In this document: in pieces, positions 49,394 to 58,518 of the stretch
Layout: every line of letters begins with the position of its first letter
How positions within the stretch are numbered: the first letter of the stretch is position 1
DNA from: Thermohalobaculum sp039805905
Lineage (GTDB): Bacteria > Pseudomonadota > Alphaproteobacteria > Rhodobacterales > Rhodobacteraceae
Length of the DNA stretch: 64,000 bases
Direction: 5' to 3'
NCBI GenBank assembly: GCA_039805905.1
Contig: JBDIVM010000006.1
Location: 186,001 to 250,000 of the forward strand
Notes under the pieces: model-generated
Databases searched by the model: none
What the model was told of the DNA's origin: nothing
What the model saw: only the letters and a program-made list of their open reading frames with translations
Program-made: the position numbers and the translations under genes

Positions 49394-49549
49394 TCAGCCT
49401 TCCGGGCTGTCCTTCTCGTTGAACAGGATGCGCGCCTGGTCGCCCTCGATGTCGTCATACTGGTGGTGCCTGAGCGACCAGAGGAAGGCGACAAGGCCGA
49501 GCAGGCCGAGGCCGATCGAGACCGGGATCAGGAGCCCGAGGACCGTCAT
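49394..49549 (-). CDS. ccoS: cbb3 oxidase maturation protein CcoS
   Basis: A 51-residue protein: one N-terminal membrane helix (VLGLLIPVSIGLGLLGLVAFLW) followed by SLRHHQYDDIEGDQARILF, the CcoS signature. Family members are needed to insert cofactors into cbb3 oxidase, though the exact role is unknown. The ATG overlaps the ccoI stop by four bases (ATGA), so it is co-translated as the last gene of ccoGHIS. Confidence 0.9.
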   Translation of the reverse strand: MTVLGLLIPVSIGLGLLGLVAFLWSLRHHQYDDIEGDQARILFNEKDSPEG

Positions 49550-51777
49550 CGGGCCCCCCGGAGCCGAAGTGCGTTCAGCGTCACCACGATCGAGGAACCG
49601 GACATGGCCAGCGCCGCGATCAGCGGCGTGACCAGACCGGCCATGGCGACCGGGATGGCGACGGCGTTGTAAAGGGCGGCGAGTGCGAAGTTCTCGAGCG
49701 CCCGCGCCCGCGCCATGCGGGCAGTGTCGAGCGCGAAGACCACGGGATCGAGGCGCTCGCCGGTGAAGACCAGCGCCGCGGCGGCGCGGCTCACATCCGA
49801 CGCGGCGACCGGGGACATGGAGACGTCGGCGGCCGCAAGCGCCGGAGCGTCATTGATGCCGTCGCCGACCATCAGCACGCGGTGACCCTGCCGGGCGAGA
49901 TCCTCGAGCGCTCTCAGCTTCCCGGCGGGCGTCATTCCGGCGCGGGCGTCCGATATCCCCACGGCGCCGGCCACACGCCCCACGGGTGCTGCGGCGTCGC
50001 CCGAGAAGAGCGCAAGGCCGAGGCCCCGGGCGCGCAGCGCGGCGCAGGTCCCGGCGGCGTCCGCACGCGGCGCGTCCTCGAAGGTGAAGCGGGCGGGCGG
50101 CGCACCGGCGCTCTGGAGCCAGACAGCGGTCGCCTCGCCGGCCGCGGCGCCGACCCAGGCGGCCCGGCCGAGCCGCACCCGGCGGCCGTCGAGCAGGCCC
50201 TCGATGCCGGAGCCCGGCACCTCGCGGATCTCCACCACCGCGGCGGGGATCACGCCCGCGGCCGCGGCGGCGCCGGCGAGCGCGCAGGCCAGCGGATGGC
50301 GCGAGGCGGCGGCGAGCGCCGCGGCGACCGGCCAGGCCGGGTCGCCGGCGGCAGGGCCGGCGGCGAGCGCCGGGCGGCCTTCGGTCAGCGTGCCGGTCTT
50401 GTCGAATACCACCATGTCGGCCCGGGCCAGCCGCTCGAGGGCACCGCTGTCCTTGAGGAAGATGCCGCGCCGGAACAGCCGGCCGCCCGCCACCGCATGG
50501 ACCGCCGGGACGGCAAGGCCGAGGGCACAGGGGCAGGTGATGATCAGGAGCGAGATGGCGATGGTCAGCGAGCGATGCACGTCGCCCGTCGCCCAGAGCC
50601 AGCCGAGGAAGGCGGACGCCGCGACAATGTGGACGCCGGGCGAGTAGACCCGCGCCGCCCTGTCGGCCCAGCGATCGTAGACGGTCCTGCCGCGTTCGGC
50701 GCTCTCGATCATGCGGGCGATCTCGGCCAGCAGCGTTGCCTCGCCCGCGGCGGTGACGCGGACCCGGAGCGGACCGGAGAGGTTCAGCGTCCCGGCATGG
50801 ACCAGGGCGCCCGGCCCGGCCGGCTCGGGGGTGCTTTCGCCGGTGACCATCGAGCGGTCGAGATCGCTGGTGCCCGCCTCGATCCGGCCGTCGGCCGGGA
50901 CGCGCTCGCCGGGCGCGACCTCGACCAGCGCGCCAGGAGCGAGGTTCTCGATCGCTACGGTCTCGCGGGCACCGTCCGCGGAAATCAGGGTTGCAGCCCG
51001 GGCCGAGAGGGCGGTCAGCTCGGCCGCCGCCGAGCGCGCCACCGCGCGGGTGCGGTGGTCGAGATAGCGGCCGATCAGCAGGAAGAAGGTCAGCCCCAGC
51101 GCGGCGTCGAAATAGGCGTGCTCACCGTGATGCGCGGTCTCGTAGAGCGAGGAGGCCGAGGCCAGAACGATCGCGAGCGAGATCGGCACGTCCATGTTCA
51201 GCCGCCGCGCGCGCAGCGCCGCCGCGGCCGAGCGGAAGAACGGCACGCCCGCGAAGGCGACCGCCGGGAGCGCGATCAGCGCCGAAATCCAGTGCATCAG
51301 GTCGCGGGTCGCCGCCTCGGCTCCGGACCAGACCGAGACCGAGAGCAGCATGACGTTCATTGCCGCGAAGCCGGAGACCGCGAGACGGGCCAGGAGATCG
51401 CGCCCGACGCTGTCGCGGTCGATCCCCGCCATGGCGGCGGCATCGTAGGGCCGCGCCTCGTAGCCGAGCGCCGCCAGCCGGTCGAGAATGGCGGCGACCG
51501 AAGTGACGGCCGGGTCGAAGACGACGCGCACGCGCCGCAGCGAGAGGTTGACCCTGGCCGAAACGATGCCTTCTGCCCTGCCGAGCCCTCCCTCGATCCT
51601 GCCGAGGCAGCCGGCGCAGTGGATGCCCGGGACCATGAGGTCGACGCCCGAACCGCCGCCCTCGACCGGTCGCGCCCAGCGCTCCGCCGAGGCGAGCCGG
51701 GCCTCGACCGCCGCCGCGGTCAGCCCGTCGGCACAGCAGCCGCCGAGGATCGGACCGGCGCCTGCATCACGCATCAC
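49546..51777 (-). CDS. ccoI: copper-translocating P1B ATPase CcoI/FixI
   Basis: A 743-residue P-type ATPase. One N-terminal metal-binding domain has GIHCAGCLGRIEGGL (Cys54, Cys57), the transmembrane metal site is TCPCALGLAVP, the phosphorylation motif is DKTGTLTEG and the hinge is VGDGINDAPALAAADV. In cbb3 systems it exports copper to the assembling oxidase rather than for detoxification. The start is GTG at 51777 overlapping the ccoH stop; an ATG one codon later is equally plausible. Part of ccoGHIS. Confidence 0.95.
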   Translation of the reverse strand: MMRDAGAGPILGGCCADGLTAAAVEARLASAERWARPVEGGGSGVDLMVPGIHCAGCLGRIEGGLGRAEGIVSARVNLSLRRVRVVFDPAVTSVAAILDRLAALGYEARPYDAAAMAGIDRDSVGRDLLARLAVSGFAAMNVMLLSVSVWSGAEAATRDLMHWISALIALPAVAFAGVPFFRSAAAALRARRLNMDVPISLAIVLASASSLYETAHHGEHAYFDAALGLTFFLLIGRYLDHRTRAVARSAAAELTALSARAATLISADGARETVAIENLAPGALVEVAPGERVPADGRIEAGTSDLDRSMVTGESTPEPAGPGALVHAGTLNLSGPLRVRVTAAGEATLLAEIARMIESAERGRTVYDRWADRAARVYSPGVHIVAASAFLGWLWATGDVHRSLTIAISLLIITCPCALGLAVPAVHAVAGGRLFRRGIFLKDSGALERLARADMVVFDKTGTLTEGRPALAAGPAAGDPAWPVAAALAAASRHPLACALAGAAAAAGVIPAAVVEIREVPGSGIEGLLDGRRVRLGRAAWVGAAAGEATAVWLQSAGAPPARFTFEDAPRADAAGTCAALRARGLGLALFSGDAAAPVGRVAGAVGISDARAGMTPAGKLRALEDLARQGHRVLMVGDGINDAPALAAADVSMSPVAASDVSRAAAALVFTGERLDPVVFALDTARMARARALENFALAALYNAVAIPVAMAGLVTPLIAALAMSGSSIVVTLNALRLRGAR

Positions 51778-52271
51778 CGGCTCTTCCCGACGGTGATTTC
51801 TGCCCCGGCCTCGAAGGACACTCCGCCGGCGCCGGTTGCGGCGAGGGCGATGCGCCAGCGGCCGGGGCCGAGCTCGAGCGGAGCGACATAGGCGCCGCCC
51901 TCTCCGGCCAGGTCGAGCGTGATGTCCTCGCGGGTCGTGGCCGGCCGGCCCACCGTGGCGCTGACCGCCAGCCCGCCGACCGGTGCGTCGTCGCGGCCGG
52001 CAATCCGCACGGTGAGCCTGCCGCCGGCATATTCCGCCGCCGCGCGCCAGCCCAAAGCCCGCTGGGCCGCGACCCTGCGATTCCAGTCCTGGCTGGCGAC
52101 GTAGGAGTTGCCGACAACGAGACCCGGAAAGGTTCCGGTCGCCGCGAACAGCATGGTCAGGTTCGCGGCGATGACGATGCCGAAGCCCGCCACCATCGTC
52201 AGCAGCACCTTGCGCCCGGTGATCGGGTGCACCGGCGACGCATGCCGCCTCGGTTGCACGTGCAGCGTCAT
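51774..52271 (-). CDS. ccoH: FixH/CcoH-family protein
   Basis: A 165-residue FixH protein. One membrane helix (ITGRKVLLTMVAGFGIVIAANLTMLF) is followed by GLVVGNSYVASQDWNRRVAAQRALGW, the diagnostic FixH motif, and a periplasmic beta-sandwich domain. It assists cbb3 assembly with the copper ATPase. The start at 52271 has GGAGTGACGCG upstream and lies four bases after the ccoG stop; the ccoI start overlaps its stop. Confidence 0.9.
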   Translation of the reverse strand: MTLHVQPRRHASPVHPITGRKVLLTMVAGFGIVIAANLTMLFAATGTFPGLVVGNSYVASQDWNRRVAAQRALGWRAAAEYAGGRLTVRIAGRDDAPVGGLAVSATVGRPATTREDITLDLAGEGGAYVAPLELGPGRWRIALAATGAGGVSFEAGAEITVGKSR

Positions 52272-52275
52272 CGCG

Positions 52276-53706
52276 TCACTCCTTCCCGGCCGGTGCGTGG
52301 AACACCGTCGCGTAGCTCGCACGCTCGCGCGTCACCAGATCCTCGATCCAGATTTCGACGGGGGTACGATCCTGCATCTCGAACCAGGGCCGCGCGAGCA
52401 GGAAGATGCGGACGCTGCGCGCCTCGTCGGCGGCGATCTCGAAGTCGTTGAAGTCGAGACCCTGGATGTCCATCCGCAGTTCCGGGTCCGACTTGGCCGA
52501 GAGCCGGAAGCGGTGCGGCGCGGCGTTCATGTTCTGGATCTTGACGTCATAGGCGTTGCGGATCGTGCCGTCGGACAGCGTCACGAACAGCGGGTTGCGC
52601 ACCGGCGCGACCGAGAGCCCGATGGTATCGCGCACGAAGAGCGCGACCACCATGGCGACTCCGATCAGGCTCCAGAGCGCAGTGTAGAGGATCGTGCGCG
52701 GGCGGATCACGCGCTTCCAGGGCGCGACCGGCGGCTGGCCGGCGCGCTCGAGCTGGTCGTCCTTCAGCGTGCAGTAGTCGATCAGGCCGCGCGGCTTGCC
52801 GATCCTGGCCATGATCTCGTCGCAGGCGTCGATGCAGAGCGCGCAGGTGATGCAGCCGATCTGCTGGCCCTGGCGGATGTCGACACCCGTTGGACAGACC
52901 GCGACGCAGGCGTTGCAGTCGATGCAGTCACCGAGCGCCTCGGCGCCGTCCTTCTTGCGGTGCCGGCCGCGTGGCTCGCCGCGCCAGTCCTTGTAGGTGA
53001 CGATCAGCGAGTTCTCGTCCAGCATCGCGCCCTGGATGCGCGGCCAGGGGCACATGTAGATGCAGACCTGCTCGCGCATGAATCCGCCGAGCACGAAGGT
53101 CGTGGCGGTCAGCACGCCGACCGTGGCGTAGGCGACGAAAGGCGCCTCGCCCCGGAAGAGAGCGCCGAACAGCGTGGGCGCGTCGGCGAAGTAGAACACC
53201 CAGGCGCCGCCGGTGGCGATGGCGATCAGAAGCCAGATCGACCATTTGGCGACGCGGCGCGCGATCTTCTCGGCATTCCAGCGCTGCTTCAGCAGGCGGA
53301 ACTGGGCATTGCGGTCGCCGTCGATCCAGCGCTCGACATGCTGGTAGAGGTCGACCCAGACCGTCTGCGGGCAGGCGTAGCCGCACCACACCCTCCCCAG
53401 CGCCGAGGTAAACAGGAAAAGGCCCAGCCCGGCCATGATCAGAAGCCCGGCGACGTAGTAGAATTCCTGCGGCCAGATCTCGATCCAGAAGAAGAAGAAG
53501 CGGCGGTCGGCGAGGTCCACCAGCACGGCCTGGTCGGGCAGGTGCGGGCCGCGGTTCCAGCGGATCCAGGGTGTGACGTAGTAGATCGTCAGGGTAATGC
53601 TCATGATCCACCACTTGAGCCGGCGGTAGAATCCGCGCACCGCCCGCGGAAACACGGGCTCCCGGGCGGCATAAAGGCTCGGCTCGGCGGCTTCGGCATC
53701 CGGCAT
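52276..53706 (-). CDS. ccoG: cbb3 oxidase accessory ferredoxin-like membrane protein CcoG
   Basis: A 476-residue membrane iron-sulfur protein. Several transmembrane helices come first (from KWWIMSITLTIYYVTPWIRW), with the GRVWCGYACPQTVW and CIYMCPWPRIQGAM motifs. Two [4Fe-4S] ferredoxin motifs follow (CIDCNACVAVC and CITCALCIDAC), and a C-terminal immunoglobulin-like domain ends the protein. CcoG reduces Cu(II) for cbb3 assembly in known systems. It is the first gene of ccoGHIS and has an exact FNR box 66 bases upstream. Confidence 0.95.
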   Translation of the reverse strand: MPDAEAAEPSLYAAREPVFPRAVRGFYRRLKWWIMSITLTIYYVTPWIRWNRGPHLPDQAVLVDLADRRFFFFWIEIWPQEFYYVAGLLIMAGLGLFLFTSALGRVWCGYACPQTVWVDLYQHVERWIDGDRNAQFRLLKQRWNAEKIARRVAKWSIWLLIAIATGGAWVFYFADAPTLFGALFRGEAPFVAYATVGVLTATTFVLGGFMREQVCIYMCPWPRIQGAMLDENSLIVTYKDWRGEPRGRHRKKDGAEALGDCIDCNACVAVCPTGVDIRQGQQIGCITCALCIDACDEIMARIGKPRGLIDYCTLKDDQLERAGQPPVAPWKRVIRPRTILYTALWSLIGVAMVVALFVRDTIGLSVAPVRNPLFVTLSDGTIRNAYDVKIQNMNAAPHRFRLSAKSDPELRMDIQGLDFNDFEIAADEARSVRIFLLARPWFEMQDRTPVEIWIEDLVTRERASYATVFHAPAGKE

Positions 53707-53771
53707 TGGCGGTCGCTCCGTGGTTGAGAATCATTCGGAGCATACACTGGTCCCGCGCGCCGTGCGGAGTC

Positions 53772-53785
53772 TTGATCGGGATCAA
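53772..53785. promoter_or_regulatory. FNR box upstream of ccoG
   Basis: TTGAT-CGGG-ATCAA is an exact consensus FNR site, 66 bases before the ccoG start. It should make ccoGHIS dependent on FnrL. Confidence 0.9.
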
Positions 53786-53936
53786 AAGGCGTGTCGGCGC
53801 GAGAGTTTTCCACTTATTGGGGTAATATTACTGTTTACTATAAATATATGGCCGGAATTTCGGTCGTTTATTGTCTCGAAAGGCTATTCCCGCTAAAATT
53901 CACCGGCGAGGAATTGCGGGGCGACCCGCGGGGTGA

Positions 53937-55079
53937 ATGTGGTCTGTTATGAGTGGCGAAGTGACCGCCCGGCCCAAGGCCGCAATGCGCAAGAATGGCG
54001 GATCCGGGAAAGGCTCCGTTGCCGCGCTGGGCATTGCCGGCGGCCTCTCGGTGGCACTCGTCCTGACCCTCACCATGAATGACCCATACTGGCGACTTGT
54101 CAAAGCCGAGAGCGTGCCGGCGCCCGCCTATGTCCCGCCGACGGATCTCAGGGCCGCGCTTGCGCTTGCGGCGACCTCCGTCGTCGGCAACGCCGACAGC
54201 GGTGCGGTCAGTCAGAAGCCGCCGCTGCCGGCCTATGCGGCCCAGCCCCCCGCGGGAGTCGCGGACGGGTTTGCGGACGCGACGCCTGTCAGCCTGCCGC
54301 CGGCGCCCCAGGCAGATCAGCCGCGGATCGACCCTGCGCTCGACCCGACCCCGGAACTTGCCCGCGAGCTGATCGACTCGCTGCAGATCGAGGCCGGCGA
54401 CGAGGTCGCCGCGCGCACGGCCGCAATCTCGGTGCTCGGCTCGCCTCTCCCGCCGATCGGCGGTATCGTCCGTGACGAGGCGCTGGAGGTTGGTGACGGG
54501 GTGACGCAGGTCCATGACAGTGTTGTGTTCCAGATCCCCGCGGCTCCGGCCCAGCCGCATCTGAGCCCGACCGCCGAGTCCGAACTCGCGCTGTCGCTGA
54601 CCCTGGCGCAAAGGATCGATGTGCAGCGGCGGCTTGCCCTCGCCGGCTTCGATCCGAGTGGCCTCGACGGCGTGTTCGGGCACCGGACCCGGAGCGCCAT
54701 CGGCGATTTCCAGGCGGCCTGGGGCTTCCCGGCAAGCGGCTATCTGGACCAGGCCGTGATCGCGGAGCTTCGCGACCGCACGGAAGGCGCCTACCAGGCG
54801 CTGCGGCGGCAGGCAGAGCGTGAACCGGCGGCGGCGCCGGCCATCGCGCCGGCAGAGAGCAAGCTGGCGCGGGACGACGAGACAGGCGGATGTGCACGCA
54901 GGTCGGACGGGCGCATCGTCGAGCGCCAGAGCCTGGCCTGCGACATCGCCGGCCTGACTGAGACCCTCGCGGTGTCGTTCGGGCGGAATCGCCTCGCGCA
55001 GGAAGACGCCGCGCTCGCCGATGCCATTCCGTCTGCCGCCGGGCCCAGCAGCCAGACAGCCCGCCGGGCGGACCGCTGA
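53937..55079 (+). CDS. peptidoglycan-binding domain protein, membrane-anchored
   Basis: A 380-residue protein. One N-terminal helix (SVAALGIAGGLSVALVLTLT) follows a basic start. A long Pro/Ala-rich linker (to about residue 220) leads to a PG_binding_1 domain: VQRRLALAGFDPSGLDGVFGHRTRSAIGDFQAAWG. The final part is low in recognisable sequence. Such proteins anchor or sense peptidoglycan; no catalytic domain is seen. The gene is divergent from ccoG across a 150-base AT-rich gap. The ATG at 53937 is used; 53949 is an alternative. Confidence 0.78.
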   Translation: MWSVMSGEVTARPKAAMRKNGGSGKGSVAALGIAGGLSVALVLTLTMNDPYWRLVKAESVPAPAYVPPTDLRAALALAATSVVGNADSGAVSQKPPLPAYAAQPPAGVADGFADATPVSLPPAPQADQPRIDPALDPTPELARELIDSLQIEAGDEVAARTAAISVLGSPLPPIGGIVRDEALEVGDGVTQVHDSVVFQIPAAPAQPHLSPTAESELALSLTLAQRIDVQRRLALAGFDPSGLDGVFGHRTRSAIGDFQAAWGFPASGYLDQAVIAELRDRTEGAYQALRRQAEREPAAAPAIAPAESKLARDDETGGCARRSDGRIVERQSLACDIAGLTETLAVSFGRNRLAQEDAALADAIPSAAGPSSQTARRADR

Positions 55080-55083
55080 GCCG

Positions 55084-55713
55084 TCAGGCCGCCCGGCGCG
55101 CCAGCGCCGTGAGCATCCCTGCCCCGATCAGGAATCCGGCGCCGAGCCGGTTGATGGCGCGGAGCGCCTCCGGGCGGTCGAACCGCCGGCGCATCTCGCC
55201 GGCAAGGAGCGCCCAGAGCAGCGTGTTGATCGCCGCCATGCCGACGAAGGTCGCGACCATGGCGGCGAACTGCGGCAGGACCGGCGCCCCGGCGACAATG
55301 AACTGCGGCACGAAGGCGATGAAGAACACGATGCTCTTCGGGTTCAGCGAGGTCACCACGTAGGCGTGCCAGAACATCTTCCGCCACTCGCGCGGGCCGC
55401 GGCTGCCCGAGGGCATCGCGAGGCGTGCCGGCGCCGTCCGCCAGAGCCCGATGCCGAGCCAGATCAGATAGGCAGCGCCGCAGAACTTGAGCACCGTGAA
55501 GAGCGTCGCCGAGGCTGCCAGCACCGCTCCGGCCCCCGCCAGTGAGACGCTCATCGCCGTGAGGTCGCCCAGTGTCACTCCCGGCACCGTCGCCCAGGCG
55601 GTCTCGCGGCCGCGGCCGAGCGCGTAGGAGACGACCAGCATCACGGTCGGGCCGGGAATTGCCAGGAGCACGGCGCTCGCCAGCGCGAAGGCGATCCAGA
55701 TTTCGAACGACAT
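55084..55713 (-). CDS. LysE-family amino acid/metabolite exporter
   Basis: A 209-residue membrane protein with six helices. The start ASAVLLAIPGPTVMLVVSYALGRG is the LysE/RhtB signature, followed by GVTLGDLTAMSVSLAGAGA and the SLNPKSIVFFIAFVPQFI motif of the family. Members export amino acids such as lysine, threonine or homoserine lactones; the substrate here is unknown. The ATG at 55713 fits the signature directly, and the longer open frame upstream lies over the methyltransferase gene. The stop lies four bases from the convergent PG-binding gene. Confidence 0.88.
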   Translation of the reverse strand: MSFEIWIAFALASAVLLAIPGPTVMLVVSYALGRGRETAWATVPGVTLGDLTAMSVSLAGAGAVLAASATLFTVLKFCGAAYLIWLGIGLWRTAPARLAMPSGSRGPREWRKMFWHAYVVTSLNPKSIVFFIAFVPQFIVAGAPVLPQFAAMVATFVGMAAINTLLWALLAGEMRRRFDRPEALRAINRLGAGFLIGAGMLTALARRAA

Positions 55714-55778
55714 GAGCGGGTCTCCCTCCGAGTGGCGGCAGCTAATACAGAGTCGTGCCGGGTTGGCAAGCGGCAGCC

Positions 55779-56597
55779 TCAGCCCCGGCACGCGGTCGCA
55801 ACATGGGCCGGAACCGCAAAGGTCACGGTGCCGTCGGCCGCGGCGAGGTGCGCGAGTTCGCACTGTGCGGCGACCTGAAGGTCTTTGAGGCCGGAATCGT
55901 CGATCAGTTCGGCCAGGGTCCAGCCTGTCACATCGGTGCGCACCCAGTCGTCGAGCGACGGAAACCTGGCGGTCCCGGCTATCGTCTCGATCGTCGTGCC
56001 CCGGATGCCCGCCGCCTCGAGCAGCGCGGCGAGTGCCTGCCGGTCGCCGAGAGCGAACGGCGCACGCAGCGCGTCCGCTGCCTGGGCACCGAACAGCCTG
56101 TCGATCAGCGCGATCATCTGCGCGTAGCCCGGCGATCCCTCCGCCGCGCCCCACACGGCCAACGCGAGGCGGCCGCCGGGCCTGAGAACCCGCCACATCT
56201 CGGCCAGTGCCGCAACCCGGTCCTCGAAGAACATGAGTCCGAACTGGCAGAGGACGGCATCAAAGCTGCGGTCGGCGAACGGCAGAGCCTCGGCACGCCC
56301 CGCCCGCCATCCGATCTGCGGCGCCGTCCTGCGCGCCACGGCCAGCATTCCCTCATTGCGGTCCAGGCCGGTGACGCGGGCACCGTGCGCGGCGGCGGCA
56401 CGCGCCGCGACGCCGGTTCCGCAGGCGACATCCAGCACGACGTCGCCCGAGCGGATCCGGGCAGCCTCGGCGATCCGTGGCCCCCATTCGCCGAACAGCG
56501 CGGGGACGAAGAATTCCTCGTAGACAGCGGCGGTGCCGCGGGCGACCTGACCCGCTGCCGCCGCGGTTCTGCCATTTGTCACTGTCGCATTCGTCAT
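55779..56597 (-). CDS. class I SAM-dependent methyltransferase
   Basis: A 272-residue Methyltransf_11-type enzyme. VVLDVACGTGVAARAAAAHGARVTGLD is motif I, GRAEALPFADRSFDAVLCQFGLMFF covers motifs II/III and EMWRVLRPGGRLALAVWG is the post-III strand. It resembles UbiE/demethylmenaquinone-type enzymes but lacks their specific signatures, so the acceptor is unknown. GGAGGCAAGA precedes the ATG. It diverges from an HxlR regulator, which may control it. Confidence 0.82.
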   Translation of the reverse strand: MTNATVTNGRTAAAAGQVARGTAAVYEEFFVPALFGEWGPRIAEAARIRSGDVVLDVACGTGVAARAAAAHGARVTGLDRNEGMLAVARRTAPQIGWRAGRAEALPFADRSFDAVLCQFGLMFFEDRVAALAEMWRVLRPGGRLALAVWGAAEGSPGYAQMIALIDRLFGAQAADALRAPFALGDRQALAALLEAAGIRGTTIETIAGTARFPSLDDWVRTDVTGWTLAELIDDSGLKDLQVAAQCELAHLAAADGTVTFAVPAHVATACRG

Positions 56598-56714
56598 TCT
56601 TGCCTCCATCCGGTTGCCGGACCATCTAAAGCGACAGCTGCCATCAGCATTGAGTCCGGAATCTGTAGTTGGGCTGCGGGGAGGCTGCGGATATCCTGCG
56701 CAACGGAGGCACGC

Positions 56715-57407
56715 ATGAAGTCCTATGGCCAGTTCTGCCCGGTCGCGAAGGCAGCCGAGCTGTTCTGCGAGCGCTGGACGGCCCTGATCATCCGCGACCT
56801 TGCGACCGGTGCAAGCCGGTTCTCCGAATTGCATCGCGGAGTGCCGCTGATGTCCCCCTCGCTTCTGTCGCGTCGGCTGAAGCAACTCGAGGCCGAGGGA
56901 ATCGTCGAGCGGCCGGACAGCGGCGGATACCGGCTCACCGAGGCCGGGCGTGAGTTCGTTCCGCTGGTCGAAGCGCTTGGGGTCTGGGGCCAGCGCTGGG
57001 CCCGCCGCGAGCTTGCCGAGCACGAGGTCGATCTCGGCCTTCTGATCTGGAGTCTCGAGCGCTCGGTTCGGGCCGACGCCTTCGGTGCCGGGCGTTCGGT
57101 CGTTCGTCTCGAGTTCACCGACCAACCGGCCGCCCGGAAGTTCTGGTGGTTCGTGAACCGGGATGGCACCTGCGAGCTGTGCCTCGAGGATCCCGGCTGG
57201 GAGGTGACCCTCTATCTCGCCTGCACACTGCCCGACATGATCCGGATAGTGCGTGGCGACCTTCGGCTGGCTGCGGCACTGGAGGACGGACAGCTCGAGG
57301 CGCACGGAAGTCATCAGGCCCGTCGTCGGCTGCGGGCGTGGCTGAACCTCGGTCCGCTGGCCGCGATCGACCCGCGCCGGCCGCATCGCCCGGCGTCTGT
57401 GGAGTGA
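56715..57407 (+). CDS. HxlR-family transcriptional regulator
   Basis: A 230-residue protein. Its first 100 residues are a HxlR winged helix: FCPVAKAAELFCERWTALIIRDLATGASRFSELHRGVPLMSPSLLSRRLKQLEAEGIVER. The extra C-terminal domain (about residues 110-225) resembles sterol-carrier-like modules often attached to HxlR proteins in actinobacteria and alphaproteobacteria. GGAGG precedes the ATG at good spacing. It probably regulates the divergent methyltransferase gene; its effector is unknown. Confidence 0.85.
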   Translation: MKSYGQFCPVAKAAELFCERWTALIIRDLATGASRFSELHRGVPLMSPSLLSRRLKQLEAEGIVERPDSGGYRLTEAGREFVPLVEALGVWGQRWARRELAEHEVDLGLLIWSLERSVRADAFGAGRSVVRLEFTDQPAARKFWWFVNRDGTCELCLEDPGWEVTLYLACTLPDMIRIVRGDLRLAAALEDGQLEAHGSHQARRRLRAWLNLGPLAAIDPRRPHRPASVE

Positions 57408-57435
57408 GAAAGGCCCCGGCGCAGTCGCCGGGGCC
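57408..57435 (-). terminator. terminator of ccoNOQP
   Basis: GGCCCCGGCG and CGCCGGGGCC (57412-57421 and 57426-57435) form a 10-bp stem with a CAGT loop. On the reverse strand it is followed by TTTCTC. It lies between the convergent ccoP and HxlR genes. Confidence 0.75.
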
Positions 57436-57467
57436 CCGTCCTCATGACCGGATGCGGCCGGTCCAGA

Positions 57468-58337
57468 TCACTGTCCGCCGCCCAGGTCGTGGATGTAGAG
57501 CGCCACCTGTCTGATCTGCGCCTCGGTCAGGCGCTGCGACCAGGCCGGCATGACGCCGCGGCGTGCATTGGTAATGGTCGCAACCACCGTGTCGCGGTCG
57601 CCGCCATAGAGCCAGATCGCGTCGGCGAGGTTCGGAGCCCCGAGCTCCTGCATCCCGGTGCCGTCCTCGCCGTGGCAGGCGGCACAGTTCTCGGCGAAGA
57701 TCTGGCGGCCGTCCTCGTTCGCGGCGACCTGGCCCGAGAGGGAGAGCACGTGGTCGGCGACGGCACCAATCTGCTCGGGCGTCAGGATGCCGTCGCGCCC
57801 GAAGGCCGGCATGTCCGAGATCCGCGTGTCATTGTCCTGGTCGTAGCGGATGCCGTGGGCGATCGTTACCCGGATGTCCTCGGGCGCGCCGCCCCAGAGC
57901 CAGTCGTCGTCCTGGAGGTTCGGATATCCCTTGGCCCCGGTCGCGCCCGAGCCATGGCACTGCGAGCAGTAGGTGCGGTAGATCGCGGCGCCGCCGGCGC
58001 GGGCAAACGGGGCCAACTCCTGATCCTGAACCAGCGCGTCCATGTCGGTGGCCGCGATCTGGTCGAGGATGCCCCTCTGCGCCTCGTTGTGCTCGGCCAC
58101 CGCCGCGTGAAGCTGGGCGCGGCTGGAATAGCCGAGCAGGCCCGGGGTCGCCGCGTTCAGGAGCGGCCAGGCCGGATACAGGATCACATAGACGATGCCC
58201 CAGACGATGCAGCCGTAGAAGGTCCACAGCCACCAGCGCGGCAGGGGCGTGTCGAGCTCCTTGATACCATCCCACTCGTGGCCGGTGGTTTCTGTGCCGC
58301 TAACCTCGTCGCGTTCCGTGGTCTCGTGCTGTGCCAT
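57468..58337 (-). CDS. ccoP: cbb3 oxidase diheme cytochrome c subunit CcoP
   Basis: A 289-residue membrane-anchored diheme cytochrome c. The N-terminus ELDTPLPRWWLWTFYGCIVWGIVYVILY carries the anchor helix. The two heme sites are CSQCH (124-128) and CAACH (218-222), with later Met ligands in ISDMPAFG and RGVMPAW. It passes electrons from the bc1 complex/cytochrome c to CcoO and CcoN. It is the last gene of the ccoNOQP operon, followed by a terminator. Confidence 0.97.
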   Translation of the reverse strand: MAQHETTERDEVSGTETTGHEWDGIKELDTPLPRWWLWTFYGCIVWGIVYVILYPAWPLLNAATPGLLGYSSRAQLHAAVAEHNEAQRGILDQIAATDMDALVQDQELAPFARAGGAAIYRTYCSQCHGSGATGAKGYPNLQDDDWLWGGAPEDIRVTIAHGIRYDQDNDTRISDMPAFGRDGILTPEQIGAVADHVLSLSGQVAANEDGRQIFAENCAACHGEDGTGMQELGAPNLADAIWLYGGDRDTVVATITNARRGVMPAWSQRLTEAQIRQVALYIHDLGGGQ

Positions 58338-58340
58338 GGA

Positions 58341-58508
58341 TCACACTCCCGGCCTGTCTTCGTTGCGGAAGGGGATGTTCGCGCTGTCCCGGTGCGTTTC
58401 CCCGGAGCCCGGACGGAACGCCCAGATGATCGCGCCCAGGAAGAACAGCATCATCGCGAGCAGTACCCAGCTGTCGGCGAGCTGGCGGAGATAGGAATAG
58501 GTGTCCAT
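58341..58508 (-). CDS. ccoQ: cbb3 oxidase small subunit CcoQ
   Basis: A 55-residue one-helix protein. DTYSYLRQLADSWVLLAMMLFFLGAIIWAFRPG followed by a short hydrophilic tail (NIPFRNEDRPGV) is the CcoQ pattern. It stabilises the core complex in known systems. The ATG at 58508 follows GGAGGCAGGG. It sits between ccoO and ccoP with gaps of a few bases. Confidence 0.92.
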   Translation of the reverse strand: MDTYSYLRQLADSWVLLAMMLFFLGAIIWAFRPGSGETHRDSANIPFRNEDRPGV

Positions 58509-58518
58509 CCCTGCCTCC